DNA of 64,000 nt from CAADGU01 sp964467705 (GTDB lineage Bacteria; Chloroflexota; Anaerolineae; Promineifilales; Promineifilaceae), in contig CAYXUZ010000008.1 in the NCBI GenBank assembly GCA_964467705.1, forward strand, positions 1 through 64,000, written 5' to 3'. Of this stretch, positions 15,486-23,332 are shown in pieces. The notes below the pieces were generated by a model. It was not told the origin of the DNA. It searched no databases and saw nothing but the letters and a program-made list of their open reading frames with translations. Position 1 is the first letter of the stretch. Each line of letters begins with the position of its first letter. A program made the position numbers and the translations under genes.

Positions 15486-16544
15486 TCACGCATCACTTTT
15501 CAGCACTTCTTCAATCAAACCAGGTAAGTTAACCACATCCTGACCAAGCAGCAAATGGTATACGGCCGTCTGCTGCGCCAACTGCTCCATTACATCTACA
15601 TGGGCATTCAGGACGGCCGTGTCCCAACGGTCGGCGCTCTCTTCCAGCAGGCGCACCAGGGCGACGGCGCGATTGGCCGGTTGTAGCTGGCAACACGGCC
15701 GTGCTGCCTCAATTTGGGGCAGCAAAAGCAACGCCGCCCGTGCCGGTGCCGCCCATTGGCCCTGGCTCAACTGCTCACCAGATAGGCTCACTTTACCGTT
15801 TTGGGGCAGCGGCCCCAACCTGTTTTGCAGCGCCGGTAACAAGCCAAAAGTGGCCGGACGGATGTTGACGCCGCCTGGTGTGGACAGGGCAAACAAACCA
15901 TCCACCCGTGTTTCAAGAAGCAAAATATCATTCGCTAACAACTGCCAGCCGCCCAATAACAGGCTCAGCCCTGAGGTGGTTTTGCCGCTGCCGGACGCAC
16001 CGACAATCAACACGGCCGTGTCCCCCTTCGCCGCTGCAAACGCATGAACCAGGTAGTACCCCTGCCGCCGCAGTGCGGGGGACAGACTGGTAAAGGTGAT
16101 GTCTTCCAGACGGCCGTAAGCCAGCGCCGACGACATCACCATACCCGAAATGGTGCGGGGAATCCGCGAAGGACGCGAAGAAACGCGAAGATTTTTCTGC
16201 GATTCTTCCTCTCTGTCCCTTTTGCCCCTTTGTGCCTTGGCGTCGAAATCCTCCAATGGAACCTGCATCAACGCGCCATCATGGTAATGCAACCAGACCA
16301 TGCCCGGTTCGTCGGCATATACCGACAACACGCCAATATCATCTGGCAGTGGCCGGGCATCCGTAAAAATGGGTGCGGTGGTAGGCAAAGGGGGTAACTG
16401 GTCAACCAGGGAGAGTTGCAAACAGATGTCAGACGCAGACGGCCCATCCACCAGCCAGCCAGCGAACAGCCGCTGCCATTCCTGGTTCACGGCCGTGTCC
16501 TCGCTCTCCAGTTGAATTACCAGCCGGTGCAATTGCAGGTACAT
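15486..16544 (-). CDS. HprK-like P-loop ATPase/kinase
   Basis: 352 residues. The C-terminal half carries a P-loop VGASGSGKTTSGLSLLL (near residues 178-194) and a second motif LLANDILLLE, as in HPr kinase/phosphorylase-like serine kinases that in many genomes sit near glycosyl or peptide-modification genes. The N-terminal half is a variable domain. Residues about 100-130 (starting FDAKAQRGKRDREEES) are encoded by a family D repeat at 16155-16250, an in-frame insertion. No PTS genes are visible, so sugar-PTS regulation is not supported; the target is unknown. Confidence 0.7.
   Translation of the reverse strand: MYLQLHRLVIQLESEDTAVNQEWQRLFAGWLVDGPSASDICLQLSLVDQLPPLPTTAPIFTDARPLPDDIGVLSVYADEPGMVWLHYHDGALMQVPLEDFDAKAQRGKRDREEESQKNLRVSSRPSRIPRTISGMVMSSALAYGRLEDITFTSLSPALRRQGYYLVHAFAAAKGDTAVLIVGASGSGKTTSGLSLLLGGWQLLANDILLLETRVDGLFALSTPGGVNIRPATFGLLPALQNRLGPLPQNGKVSLSGEQLSQGQWAAPARAALLLLPQIEAARPCCQLQPANRAVALVRLLEESADRWDTAVLNAHVDVMEQLAQQTAVYHLLLGQDVVNLPGLIEEVLKSDA
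16155..16250. repeat. Family D repeat inside the HprK-like coding sequence
   Basis: AATCCGCGAAGGACGCGAAG and following words, then CCCTTTGTGCCTTGGCGTCG, closely match the intergenic copy at 11604-11665. The copy is read through in frame by the minus-strand gene and adds roughly 30 polar residues. Confidence 0.85.
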
Positions 16545-16560
16545 GGGGGAAGTCTAGTGG

Positions 16561-16676
16561 GAAGTGTTTGAGTGTTCAAGTGTTGAGGTGTTGAGGTGTT
16601 GAGGTGTTTTAGTTTTTTTGTGTTTTAGTGTTTGCGTGAACATACTAACACGATAACACAAAGACACTATCACACT
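16561..16676. repeat. Family E repeat array (GTGTTGAG / CTAACAC words)
   Basis: Tandem AGTGTTGAGGTGTTGAGG words and a T-rich stretch precede the inverse words CTAACACGATAACACAAAG. It fills the spacer between two minus-strand genes. Confidence 0.75.
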
Positions 16677-17401
16677 TTCTTCTCACTCTTAAAGCGGGCC
16701 GACCATTGTTTATAGAGGCGGGTAAACTGGTCGCCGGAGGCAGAAGTCCAGCGCGTTGGGGTCGTTTTTTCTTCGTCCAGATATTGCTGTTGGCGTTCGT
16801 CAAGTGTTGCCAGTTCGTCGCTGGTAAACGGCCGTGCCTCCCACTGCTCCTGGCGCGGAATCACCACTACCCGCGCCAGTTCAATCCCCCGGTCCAGAAA
16901 AATCTGCACACCAGGAGGAGGGATATGGAAAACCAGGAATAATTGACGGGGATACCAGTCCGTTTCGATCACGGCCGTGAGCGCCGATAAACCCACGGGG
17001 GGACGGGAAGCTGGTATAACCAGACTCACAAAACCCGGTGGGGTTTGTAATGTATACCCACAGCCAATACCAAAATGCCCTTGAGCAAATTGGGACACAA
17101 TATTCGGCTGCTGCGTCTCCCGCGCCAACATCTCCAAATTCATCACCTCAATGGCATCATTCGCCCTTCCCGTAATGGTGATAGGGGTCAGAAAACCGTA
17201 AAACAACGTCCAACCGGCTGTTTGCCCATCAACCCAGGGCTTACAATGATAGGGAACGGCATGAGGCGGATTGGCGCCGCCCCGCTCCTTATCGGCTGGT
17301 GTCACATGGGGCCGACTGCGGGCCAGATCAGGCAGGTAGGGAACGGATTTGGCGAACCGGAGGTACATAGACATTGGAGATTGGAGACCTTCGATCTCCA
17401 A
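16670..17401 (-). CDS. Conserved protein of unknown function (possibly DUF6065-like)
   Basis: 243 residues from a TTG at 17401 that has GAGGAG upstream; an ATG at 17374 is an alternative without a site. The first nine codons lie in a repeat. The protein is soluble, with a Trp-rich middle (CKPWVDGQTAGWTLFYGF) and a conserved-looking segment VFHIPPPGVQIFLDRGIELA followed by VVVIPRQEQ, then a charged C-terminal helix. From memory this resembles the DUF6065 family, but I cannot confirm it. No catalytic motif is evident. Confidence 0.6.
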   Translation of the reverse strand: MEIEGLQSPMSMYLRFAKSVPYLPDLARSRPHVTPADKERGGANPPHAVPYHCKPWVDGQTAGWTLFYGFLTPITITGRANDAIEVMNLEMLARETQQPNIVSQFAQGHFGIGCGYTLQTPPGFVSLVIPASRPPVGLSALTAVIETDWYPRQLFLVFHIPPPGVQIFLDRGIELARVVVIPRQEQWEARPFTSDELATLDERQQQYLDEEKTTPTRWTSASGDQFTRLYKQWSARFKSEKKV

Positions 17402-17407
17402 TCTCCA
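17375..17407. repeat. Perfect 13-bp inverted repeat at a gene start
   Basis: TGGAGATTGGAGA (17375-17387) and TCTCCAATCTCCA (17395-17407) are exact reverse complements with a 7-base loop. It covers the putative TTG start of the minus-strand gene ending at 16670. Confidence 0.85.
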
Positions 17408-17418
17408 CTCCTCGACGC

Positions 17419-19548
17419 TTATTGATTCTGCACGGCCGTGATCATCTGTGCAAACGCTTCAATGGGCTGCGCCCCAACAAAAATGTGGCCGTTGATAAAG
17501 AAAGTGGGTGTGCCACGTATGCCAAAACCAATACCTTCATTCAAATCGGCTTCTACGGCCGTCTGGTAACGGCCGCTTTCCAGACATTCGGTAAACGGCG
17601 TTGGTTCCAGGCCAATTTGCTCTGCATAGCTGATAAAGAAACTGTTGGGGTCTGCCTGACCACTCCACTGATTCTGGTTGGCAAAAAGCGCATCGTGCAT
17701 TTCCAGGTAGGCGTTTTGTTCACCGGCGCAGCGAGCAGCTTCGGCCGCGGCCACCGCCTGGGGATGGATGGAAGTGAGCGGGAAATCCTTAAACACATAC
17801 CGTACCAGGCCGGTATCCACATATTGTTCTATCAACTGCGGATAAGTCTCGGCAAAATGGCGGCTGCAAAACGGGCATTGATAGTCAGTATATTCCACAA
17901 TTGTGACCGGCGCATCAGGGCTGCCAATGGCAAAAGCCACATCTTCGGTAGGCACGTCCACCGGGCCAGCGGGCGTGGGTGGCACTTGCTGCTGTTGCTG
18001 CTGCGCCAGTTGGGCCGCATAAGCCGCGCGGATATTGGCCTCTACCTGCGCTGCCAATTCACCATTCTCGGCCCAGGTGACGATCTGCTCAAAACTATCA
18101 AAAGGCATGGCCCCGGAAGCCAGATAACCGTTGAAGAAGAAGGAGGGGGTGCTGCGCACACCAAGAGCAATGGCTTCTTCCACATTTGCCTGCACCAGAT
18201 CATCCTGTACATTGCTCTGGTAGCAGGCGGCAAAAGCCTCTGCATCCAGCCCTATCTCCGTCGCCAGGCTGGCAAAGACATCACCGGCTTTGGCTTCGCC
18301 CTGCCCACCCCAGTGGCCCTGGCTGCTAAACACAGCATCGTGCATTTCTAAATAGGCTTCCTGTTCACCGCCGCAGCGCACCGCTTTAGCGGCTACGCGA
18401 GCTTCAGGGTGAATGTCCAGAGGGAAATCTTTGAAGACGTAATAGACACGGCCGTTCTCCACCATCTCCTGCAAAATGCGCGGCAGCGTCTCCACGGAAT
18501 GTTGCTGGCAGTACGGGCACTGATAATCGGTGAACTCCACGATTTGTACCGGCGCATCGCGGTCGCCAATGGCGAAGGCAATGTCATCGTCACCCAGGGC
18601 AATAGCCGCCGGGGTAGGAATGACAATTTGTTGTGGCTGCGGCTGTGTTTGCGGTTGGGCGGCGGCAATACTTTCTCCATTCAGCAGCGCGGTGATGGCC
18701 TGGTTGAACACTTCCGTTGGCTGTGCGCCAATGAGCGCCTGGTCGTTCAAGAAAAAGCTGGGGGTGCTGCCCACACCACGCGATTGCCCCAACTGTACAT
18801 CTGCCTGCACCTGGCTGCTGTACCGATTTTCCGCCACACAGGCAGCAAAATCGGCCTCATTCAGCCCCAATTCCCCGGCCAGTTTGCTAAAAGCGGAACT
18901 GGGATCATTGACGCTCCACTCCTGAACGCGGGCAAACAAAGCGTCGTGATATTGCCAGTAGGCCTCCGCCCCTTGTTCACCGGCGCAGCGGGCGGCATTA
19001 GCGGCGGCCGCCGCCTGGGGATGGATGCTGCTCAGGGGGAAGTCGTAATAGATCAACATGACCTGCCCATTGGCGATCTGGTCGGCCACCAGGTCAGGTA
19101 AGGTCTGGTCGGCCCACCGTGCACAGTAAGGGCATTGAAAATCGGAGAACTCTTCCATGACGATGGGGGCGTCGGGGCTGCCTTTGAAGGCGTGGCCGTC
19201 GGCTGTAAACCCGACCGTGATCCCATCGGCGTCGGTGGTCTGGCTAGCAACTTCCGCACCAACATTGGGAACGGCCGTATCAGCCGTAGCTGCTGCGACG
19301 ATAGGCGCCGGTGTGAAGGTGGGCGCGGGAGTGACGACATCGGCCGCAATTTCGCCTTCGCCGTTCAAAACGCCCAGCCCATCGTCACCCTGGCTGTTGA
19401 GCCATTCCTGCAAATCAGCAGTGGCTTCGGCGTTGGCATTATTCGCTGATGGTTCGGCTGTTGCGCCTGCGCAAGCGGCCAACAACCAGATTAAAAAGAT
19501 GAGAATTAACCAGAAAACTGGTTTTACATGAAAGGATTTTAAGGACAT
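17419..19548 (-). CDS. Lipoprotein with three tandem DsbA-like thioredoxin domains
   Basis: 709 residues. A signal peptide ends in a lipobox (WLLAACAG), so it should be a lipoprotein on the outer face of the membrane. A low-complexity linker leads to three thioredoxin-4/DsbA-type repeats, each with its own redox motif: CPYC near 141, CPYC near 344 and CPFC near 558. Each repeat also has a conserved Phe-Pro-Leu segment (YYDFPLSSIHPQA, FKDFPLDIHPEA, FKDFPLTSIHPQA) and a cis-Pro loop (GSTPSFF, RSTPSFF, RGTPTFF). Gln/Pro linkers separate them. It probably makes or shuffles disulfides in exported proteins. Single-domain relatives are common; three in one chain is unusual. Confidence 0.9.
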   Translation of the reverse strand: MSLKSFHVKPVFWLILIFLIWLLAACAGATAEPSANNANAEATADLQEWLNSQGDDGLGVLNGEGEIAADVVTPAPTFTPAPIVAAATADTAVPNVGAEVASQTTDADGITVGFTADGHAFKGSPDAPIVMEEFSDFQCPYCARWADQTLPDLVADQIANGQVMLIYYDFPLSSIHPQAAAAANAARCAGEQGAEAYWQYHDALFARVQEWSVNDPSSAFSKLAGELGLNEADFAACVAENRYSSQVQADVQLGQSRGVGSTPSFFLNDQALIGAQPTEVFNQAITALLNGESIAAAQPQTQPQPQQIVIPTPAAIALGDDDIAFAIGDRDAPVQIVEFTDYQCPYCQQHSVETLPRILQEMVENGRVYYVFKDFPLDIHPEARVAAKAVRCGGEQEAYLEMHDAVFSSQGHWGGQGEAKAGDVFASLATEIGLDAEAFAACYQSNVQDDLVQANVEEAIALGVRSTPSFFFNGYLASGAMPFDSFEQIVTWAENGELAAQVEANIRAAYAAQLAQQQQQQVPPTPAGPVDVPTEDVAFAIGSPDAPVTIVEYTDYQCPFCSRHFAETYPQLIEQYVDTGLVRYVFKDFPLTSIHPQAVAAAEAARCAGEQNAYLEMHDALFANQNQWSGQADPNSFFISYAEQIGLEPTPFTECLESGRYQTAVEADLNEGIGFGIRGTPTFFINGHIFVGAQPIEAFAQMITAVQNQ

Positions 19549-19623
19549 GTGGACTCCATATGATTCGTCAGGAGGGTTAAATTGTGCTAGACTTGCGTTT
19601 TTGTTTTTGAGAACGTACAGGTC

Positions 19624-20499
19624 ATGATTAGCTCGCCTGATATTAAACCAAACCAGCTAAAGTTACCAACGGGCACAGGCGCTCCGGGCAAAAATTGGCT
19701 CTTTTCTTTATTGCTGCTCATGTTTAGTTTGCTGGCAACAGGCCATGTCATCGCGCAGACAAGTGGCATCACAACCCCTACAAATGGCGAGACGATTAGC
19801 GGGACAGTCACGGTGACGGGCACGGCCGTACACCCCAATTATTTGCGTTATGAATTGGCCTTTCTCAACGAGGACAACCAGGCGGCCGGTTGGATTGTTT
19901 TTGCCGAGGGCAGCCAACAAGTGACCAACGGCGTTCTGGCAATTTGGGACACCACCGTGGGGCAAAATGTGGGTGCGCCGGTTTTTCCCGACGGCCGTTA
20001 CCAGCTTCGGCTGCGCGTGGTGAAAAATGACTTTAATTACGACGAGTATTTTGTTACCGACCTGACCATTTACAACGCGGGGCCAACGCCCATCCCGACA
20101 CCGGATGAAACGGCCGTATCCATCACGGCTACGGCCGTTAGCGCCGGCAGCGACACCGGCAACACCGACAGTCCACCAGCAGGCGACGGTTCAACTATTT
20201 TCAATCCACCCACGCCGCTGCCCTCATTAACACCTTTTCCCACACCCACACCCCAGGCAACCCCCGCAAGCCTGACGAATATCATCGCGCCAACGGCCGT
20301 GCCCGCAAGCGGCGGTGTGTTGGGTCAGCTAGAAGCAGTAGACACCGGGCAGTTTGGCCGGGCGTTTTGGGGTGGTGTTCGTCTGACGGCCGTCATTTTC
20401 ACACTCATGGCAGCCTACTTATTGCTGCGCAGCCTGGGCCGCCGCCTCTGGCGACGCTATTGGGTGAACAGGGGAAGGAGTGATGAGGTGACAAGGTGA
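19624..20499 (+). CDS. Exported Ig-like protein with C-terminal membrane anchor
   Basis: 291 residues, divergent from the DsbA-like gene. A signal-like hydrophobic segment (LFSLLLLMFSLLATGHVIAQ) is followed by a bacterial Ig-like beta domain beginning GITTPTNGETISGTVTVTG, then a long Thr/Pro/Ser-rich spacer (PTPLPSLTPFPTPTPQATP), one membrane helix near 255-275 and a basic cytoplasmic tail. It is likely a surface protein held by its C-terminus. The last residues DEVTR and the stop are encoded by the family B repeat. Function unknown. Confidence 0.75.
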   Translation: MISSPDIKPNQLKLPTGTGAPGKNWLFSLLLLMFSLLATGHVIAQTSGITTPTNGETISGTVTVTGTAVHPNYLRYELAFLNEDNQAAGWIVFAEGSQQVTNGVLAIWDTTVGQNVGAPVFPDGRYQLRLRVVKNDFNYDEYFVTDLTIYNAGPTPIPTPDETAVSITATAVSAGSDTGNTDSPPAGDGSTIFNPPTPLPSLTPFPTPTPQATPASLTNIIAPTAVPASGGVLGQLEAVDTGQFGRAFWGGVRLTAVIFTLMAAYLLLRSLGRRLWRRYWVNRGRSDEVTR

Positions 20500-20523
20500 A
20501 GGGGTGACAAGGTGATGGGGTGA
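20482..20523. repeat. Family B spacer (GGTGACAAGGTGA words)
   Basis: GATGAGGTGACAAGGTGAAG words, including the TGA stop of the upstream gene. Related words occur at 28538-28583 and inside coding sequence at 6757-6792 and 24729-24765. Confidence 0.75.
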
Positions 20524-20573
20524 TTTCCAATCTCCAATTACCCAATTACCTGATTACAAACGAGGTACACACA

Positions 20574-22604
20574 TTGCGCTATAGAATCATTGCTGTCCTG
20601 ATCATTTTGCTACTGGCAGCCTGCCAGAATGAGGAAAACAGAACCACACCGGCAACTACGGCCGTGCCCACTCGCCAGACCAACGGCGATAATGCAGCCA
20701 GCACACCGATCACCCCTCAGGAAGAGAGTGAGGTAGAAGAAGTGGCAGAAGCTACGGCCGTGCCCACCATCGCCAACACGCCCACACCCGCCCCACCCAC
20801 CGCTATCCCCATCCCCCCCAAAGAGCTAACCGTTTGCACATCAGGTGTGCCCAATAGTTTGTACTTGTACGGCGACGATTCGCTGGTAGCCACGGCCGTG
20901 CGCCACGCCCTCTATGACAACCCCTACACCACCCTCGGCTACAGCTATCAGCCCCAGGCGCTAGAGAAATTACCAGACCTGGCCGACGGCGACGCCGTCA
21001 TCCAACCCGTCCCCGTCACCGAAGGCGACCTGATTGTCAATTCCGCCGGTACCGTCACCCGACTGCTGCCCGGCACCCAAATTGTGGACGCCGAAGGCAA
21101 TATCATCCTCTTTCGTTCCCCTGGTGAAGAGGAACCACCCGTACAAATGCAGCAAATGGTGGTAGATTTCACCTTCCATCCGCTGGTCTGGTCAGATGGC
21201 GAACCGGTAACGGCCGACGATTCCGTCTACAGCTTTGAACTGGCCGCCGACCCGGCCACACCCGGCGATAAAACCAAAATCGAGCGCACCGCCAGCTATG
21301 AAGCCCTTGATGAACAATCCGTCCGTTGGACAGGTGTGCCCGGTTTTATTGACCCCACCTACTTCACCAACGTCTGGCAGCCACTCCCCCGCCACCAACT
21401 GGGCGACCTGAGCGCCGCCGACCTGCTGACCGCTGAGGTGAGTATGCGCCAACCTCTCAGCTACGGCCCCTACATGCTGGAATCATGGCCGTCGGGTGAG
21501 CAAATCTTCCTCAGCCGCAACCCACATTATTACCGTCAGAACGAAGGTTTACCCGCCATAGACCGCCTGATCATCCAGAACATCGTGGATGCCCAAACCT
21601 GGCCCGATCTGCTGGCAAACGGCGAATGTGACGTTGTGACCAGAGGATTGGTAGATTTTGCCCAAATTCCTGAACTGCTCACCGCTGCCGAAACGGGCGA
21701 CCTCATCCCCTATTTCACCAATGACCTGGTTTTTGAACATATAGATTTCGGCGTGAACTCATGGAATTATGGCGATGATGTGGTGGACGGCCGTCCCGAT
21801 TGGTTCGACTTTTTACCCGTGCGCCAGGGCATTGCCCATTGTCTGAACCGGCCGCGCATGATAGATGAACTGCTCTATGGGCAAAGCCAGGTGATGAACG
21901 CCTACGTGCCGGATGACCATCCCTTGTACCCGGAAGACATCACGGTCTGGCCTTACGATCCCGAAGCCGGTAATGCCCTGCTGGACGAATTTGGCCTGGA
22001 AGACACCGATGGCGACGGCTTCCGCGAATGGGTTGAGCGCGATTTGCAGCAAACCATCGTCGCCACTACTACCTTTAGCATCACCCTGAGCACCAACAGC
22101 GAAAGCGCCTTCCGGCTGCGGCTGAATGAACTGGCGCAAGAAGATTTGGCCGCCTGCGGCATCCAAGCCAATCTAGTCAATTATCCGGCCGAGACCTGGT
22201 TTGATGACGGCCCATTCAGCCCACTCTTTGGCCGCCGTTTTGACCTGGCGACCTTTGCCTGGCGCACCGGCATCACCCCCCCTTGCGGTCTGTACATGTC
22301 CACCAATATCACCGGGCCAGAGGAGCAAGGTTTTGGCGGTTGGAACAATATCAACGCCACCGGCTGGGGTAACGAGGAGTATGACGCCGCCTGCCTGGCC
22401 GCCCAAAACGCCATCTACGGCACAGAGGAGTACGAGACCAACCACCAGACGGCCGTGCGCATTTTTGCCGAACGCAAACCATCACTGCCACTGTTCCAAT
22501 ACATCAAAACGGCCGTCACCGCCCCCACCGTCCTGCACTTCCAACCCGACCCCACCCAGCCGTCGGAATTGTGGAATGTGGCTGAGTGGGACATTGAGGA
22601 ATGA
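20574..22604 (+). CDS. ABC transporter solute-binding lipoprotein, family 5 (peptide type)
   Basis: 676 residues from TTG 20574, which has GAGG about 8 bases upstream; the frame opens at 20520 inside repeat DNA. The signal peptide ends in a lipobox (ILLLAACQ), then an acidic Thr/Pro linker, then a family 5 binding-protein fold: VVDFTFHPLVWSDGEPVTAD, YEALDEQSVRWTGVPG, SYGPYMLESWPSG and GIAHCLNRPRMIDELLYG. Such proteins bind peptides, nickel or oligosaccharides for DppBCDF-like permeases. No permease or ATPase genes are adjacent, so it may work with a distant transporter. Confidence 0.88.
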   Translation: MRYRIIAVLIILLLAACQNEENRTTPATTAVPTRQTNGDNAASTPITPQEESEVEEVAEATAVPTIANTPTPAPPTAIPIPPKELTVCTSGVPNSLYLYGDDSLVATAVRHALYDNPYTTLGYSYQPQALEKLPDLADGDAVIQPVPVTEGDLIVNSAGTVTRLLPGTQIVDAEGNIILFRSPGEEEPPVQMQQMVVDFTFHPLVWSDGEPVTADDSVYSFELAADPATPGDKTKIERTASYEALDEQSVRWTGVPGFIDPTYFTNVWQPLPRHQLGDLSAADLLTAEVSMRQPLSYGPYMLESWPSGEQIFLSRNPHYYRQNEGLPAIDRLIIQNIVDAQTWPDLLANGECDVVTRGLVDFAQIPELLTAAETGDLIPYFTNDLVFEHIDFGVNSWNYGDDVVDGRPDWFDFLPVRQGIAHCLNRPRMIDELLYGQSQVMNAYVPDDHPLYPEDITVWPYDPEAGNALLDEFGLEDTDGDGFREWVERDLQQTIVATTTFSITLSTNSESAFRLRLNELAQEDLAACGIQANLVNYPAETWFDDGPFSPLFGRRFDLATFAWRTGITPPCGLYMSTNITGPEEQGFGGWNNINATGWGNEEYDAACLAAQNAIYGTEEYETNHQTAVRIFAERKPSLPLFQYIKTAVTAPTVLHFQPDPTQPSELWNVAEWDIEE

Positions 22605-22608
22605 ACGT

Positions 22609-22661
22609 TAACCGTGACCCGTAATCGGGTCACGGATTACGGGCTACGCATTACGAGCTAC
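22609..22661. repeat. Family A palindromic spacer
   Basis: CCGTGACCCGTAATCGGG is mirrored by CACGGATTACGGGC. It fills the 58-base gap and ends at the start of pth. Confidence 0.85.
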
Positions 22662-22662
22662 G

Positions 22663-23247
22663 ATGGAAGACCGCACCCTCATCATCGGCCTGGGGAATCC
22701 GGGCAGACAGTACCGGGGCAACCGGCACAACATCGGCTTTATGGCCGTAGACCGGTTGGCGGCGGCCAACGGCATCCAGAGCAGCAAGGTGCAGAATCAG
22801 GCCATTGTGGGCGACGGCCGTATCGCCCACAAACCGGTCATCCTGGCTAAACCACAAACCTACATGAACCTCAGCGGGGACGCAGTGGGTTCCTTGCTGC
22901 GCTACTACAAAATCCCGCAGTCCAACCTGCTGGTTATCTACGACGAACTGGATTTGCCCTTTGGCGCCATCCGGCTGCGCGAAAGCGGCGGCGCGGGTGG
23001 GCACAATGGCATGAAATCCATCATCGCCCATCTGGGCCAGGAGTTTTGCCGGATGCGCCTGGGCATTGGCCGCCCGCCCGGCAAAATGCCGCCGCACGCC
23101 TATGTGCTGCAAGACTTCGGCATGGACGACCTGCCCACCCTGAATGAACTGCTAGACACGGCCGTGCGCGCCGCCGAAACATTCATCGCCGAAGGCATCC
23201 AAATGGCGATGACGAAGTTTAATGGAACGGTGATCGGGAATCCGTAA
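22663..23247 (+). CDS. pth: Peptidyl-tRNA hydrolase
   Basis: 194 residues, the normal length for bacterial Pth, which frees tRNA from dropped-off peptidyl-tRNA. Motifs: LIIGLGNPGRQYRGNRHNIG (with the catalytic His), KPQTYMNLSGDAVGSLLRYY, LLVIYDELDLPFG, and GGAGGHNGMKSIIAHLG followed by FCRMRLGIGRPPG. The C-terminal GNP and stop are encoded by the following family A repeat. It is immediately upstream of mfd. Confidence 0.96.
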   Translation: MEDRTLIIGLGNPGRQYRGNRHNIGFMAVDRLAAANGIQSSKVQNQAIVGDGRIAHKPVILAKPQTYMNLSGDAVGSLLRYYKIPQSNLLVIYDELDLPFGAIRLRESGGAGGHNGMKSIIAHLGQEFCRMRLGIGRPPGKMPPHAYVLQDFGMDDLPTLNELLDTAVRAAETFIAEGIQMAMTKFNGTVIGNP

Positions 23248-23331
23248 TCCGTTATCCGTTATCCGTAATCCGTGAACCGTAATCCGTGAGACGCAATCGG
23301 ATAACGAGTTACGGATTACGGCTCACGAAAA
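23236..23331. repeat. Family A spacer between pth and mfd
   Basis: GGGAATCCGTAATCCG words, then the inverse CGAGTTACGGATTACGGCTC. The TAA at 23245 is the pth stop; the repeat ends about where the mfd start lies. Confidence 0.88.
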
Positions 23332-23332
23332 C

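Noticed and set aside
17374..18351. Plus-strand open frame of 325 codons
   Set aside because: It is antisense to the DsbA-like lipoprotein gene and has no domain signal.
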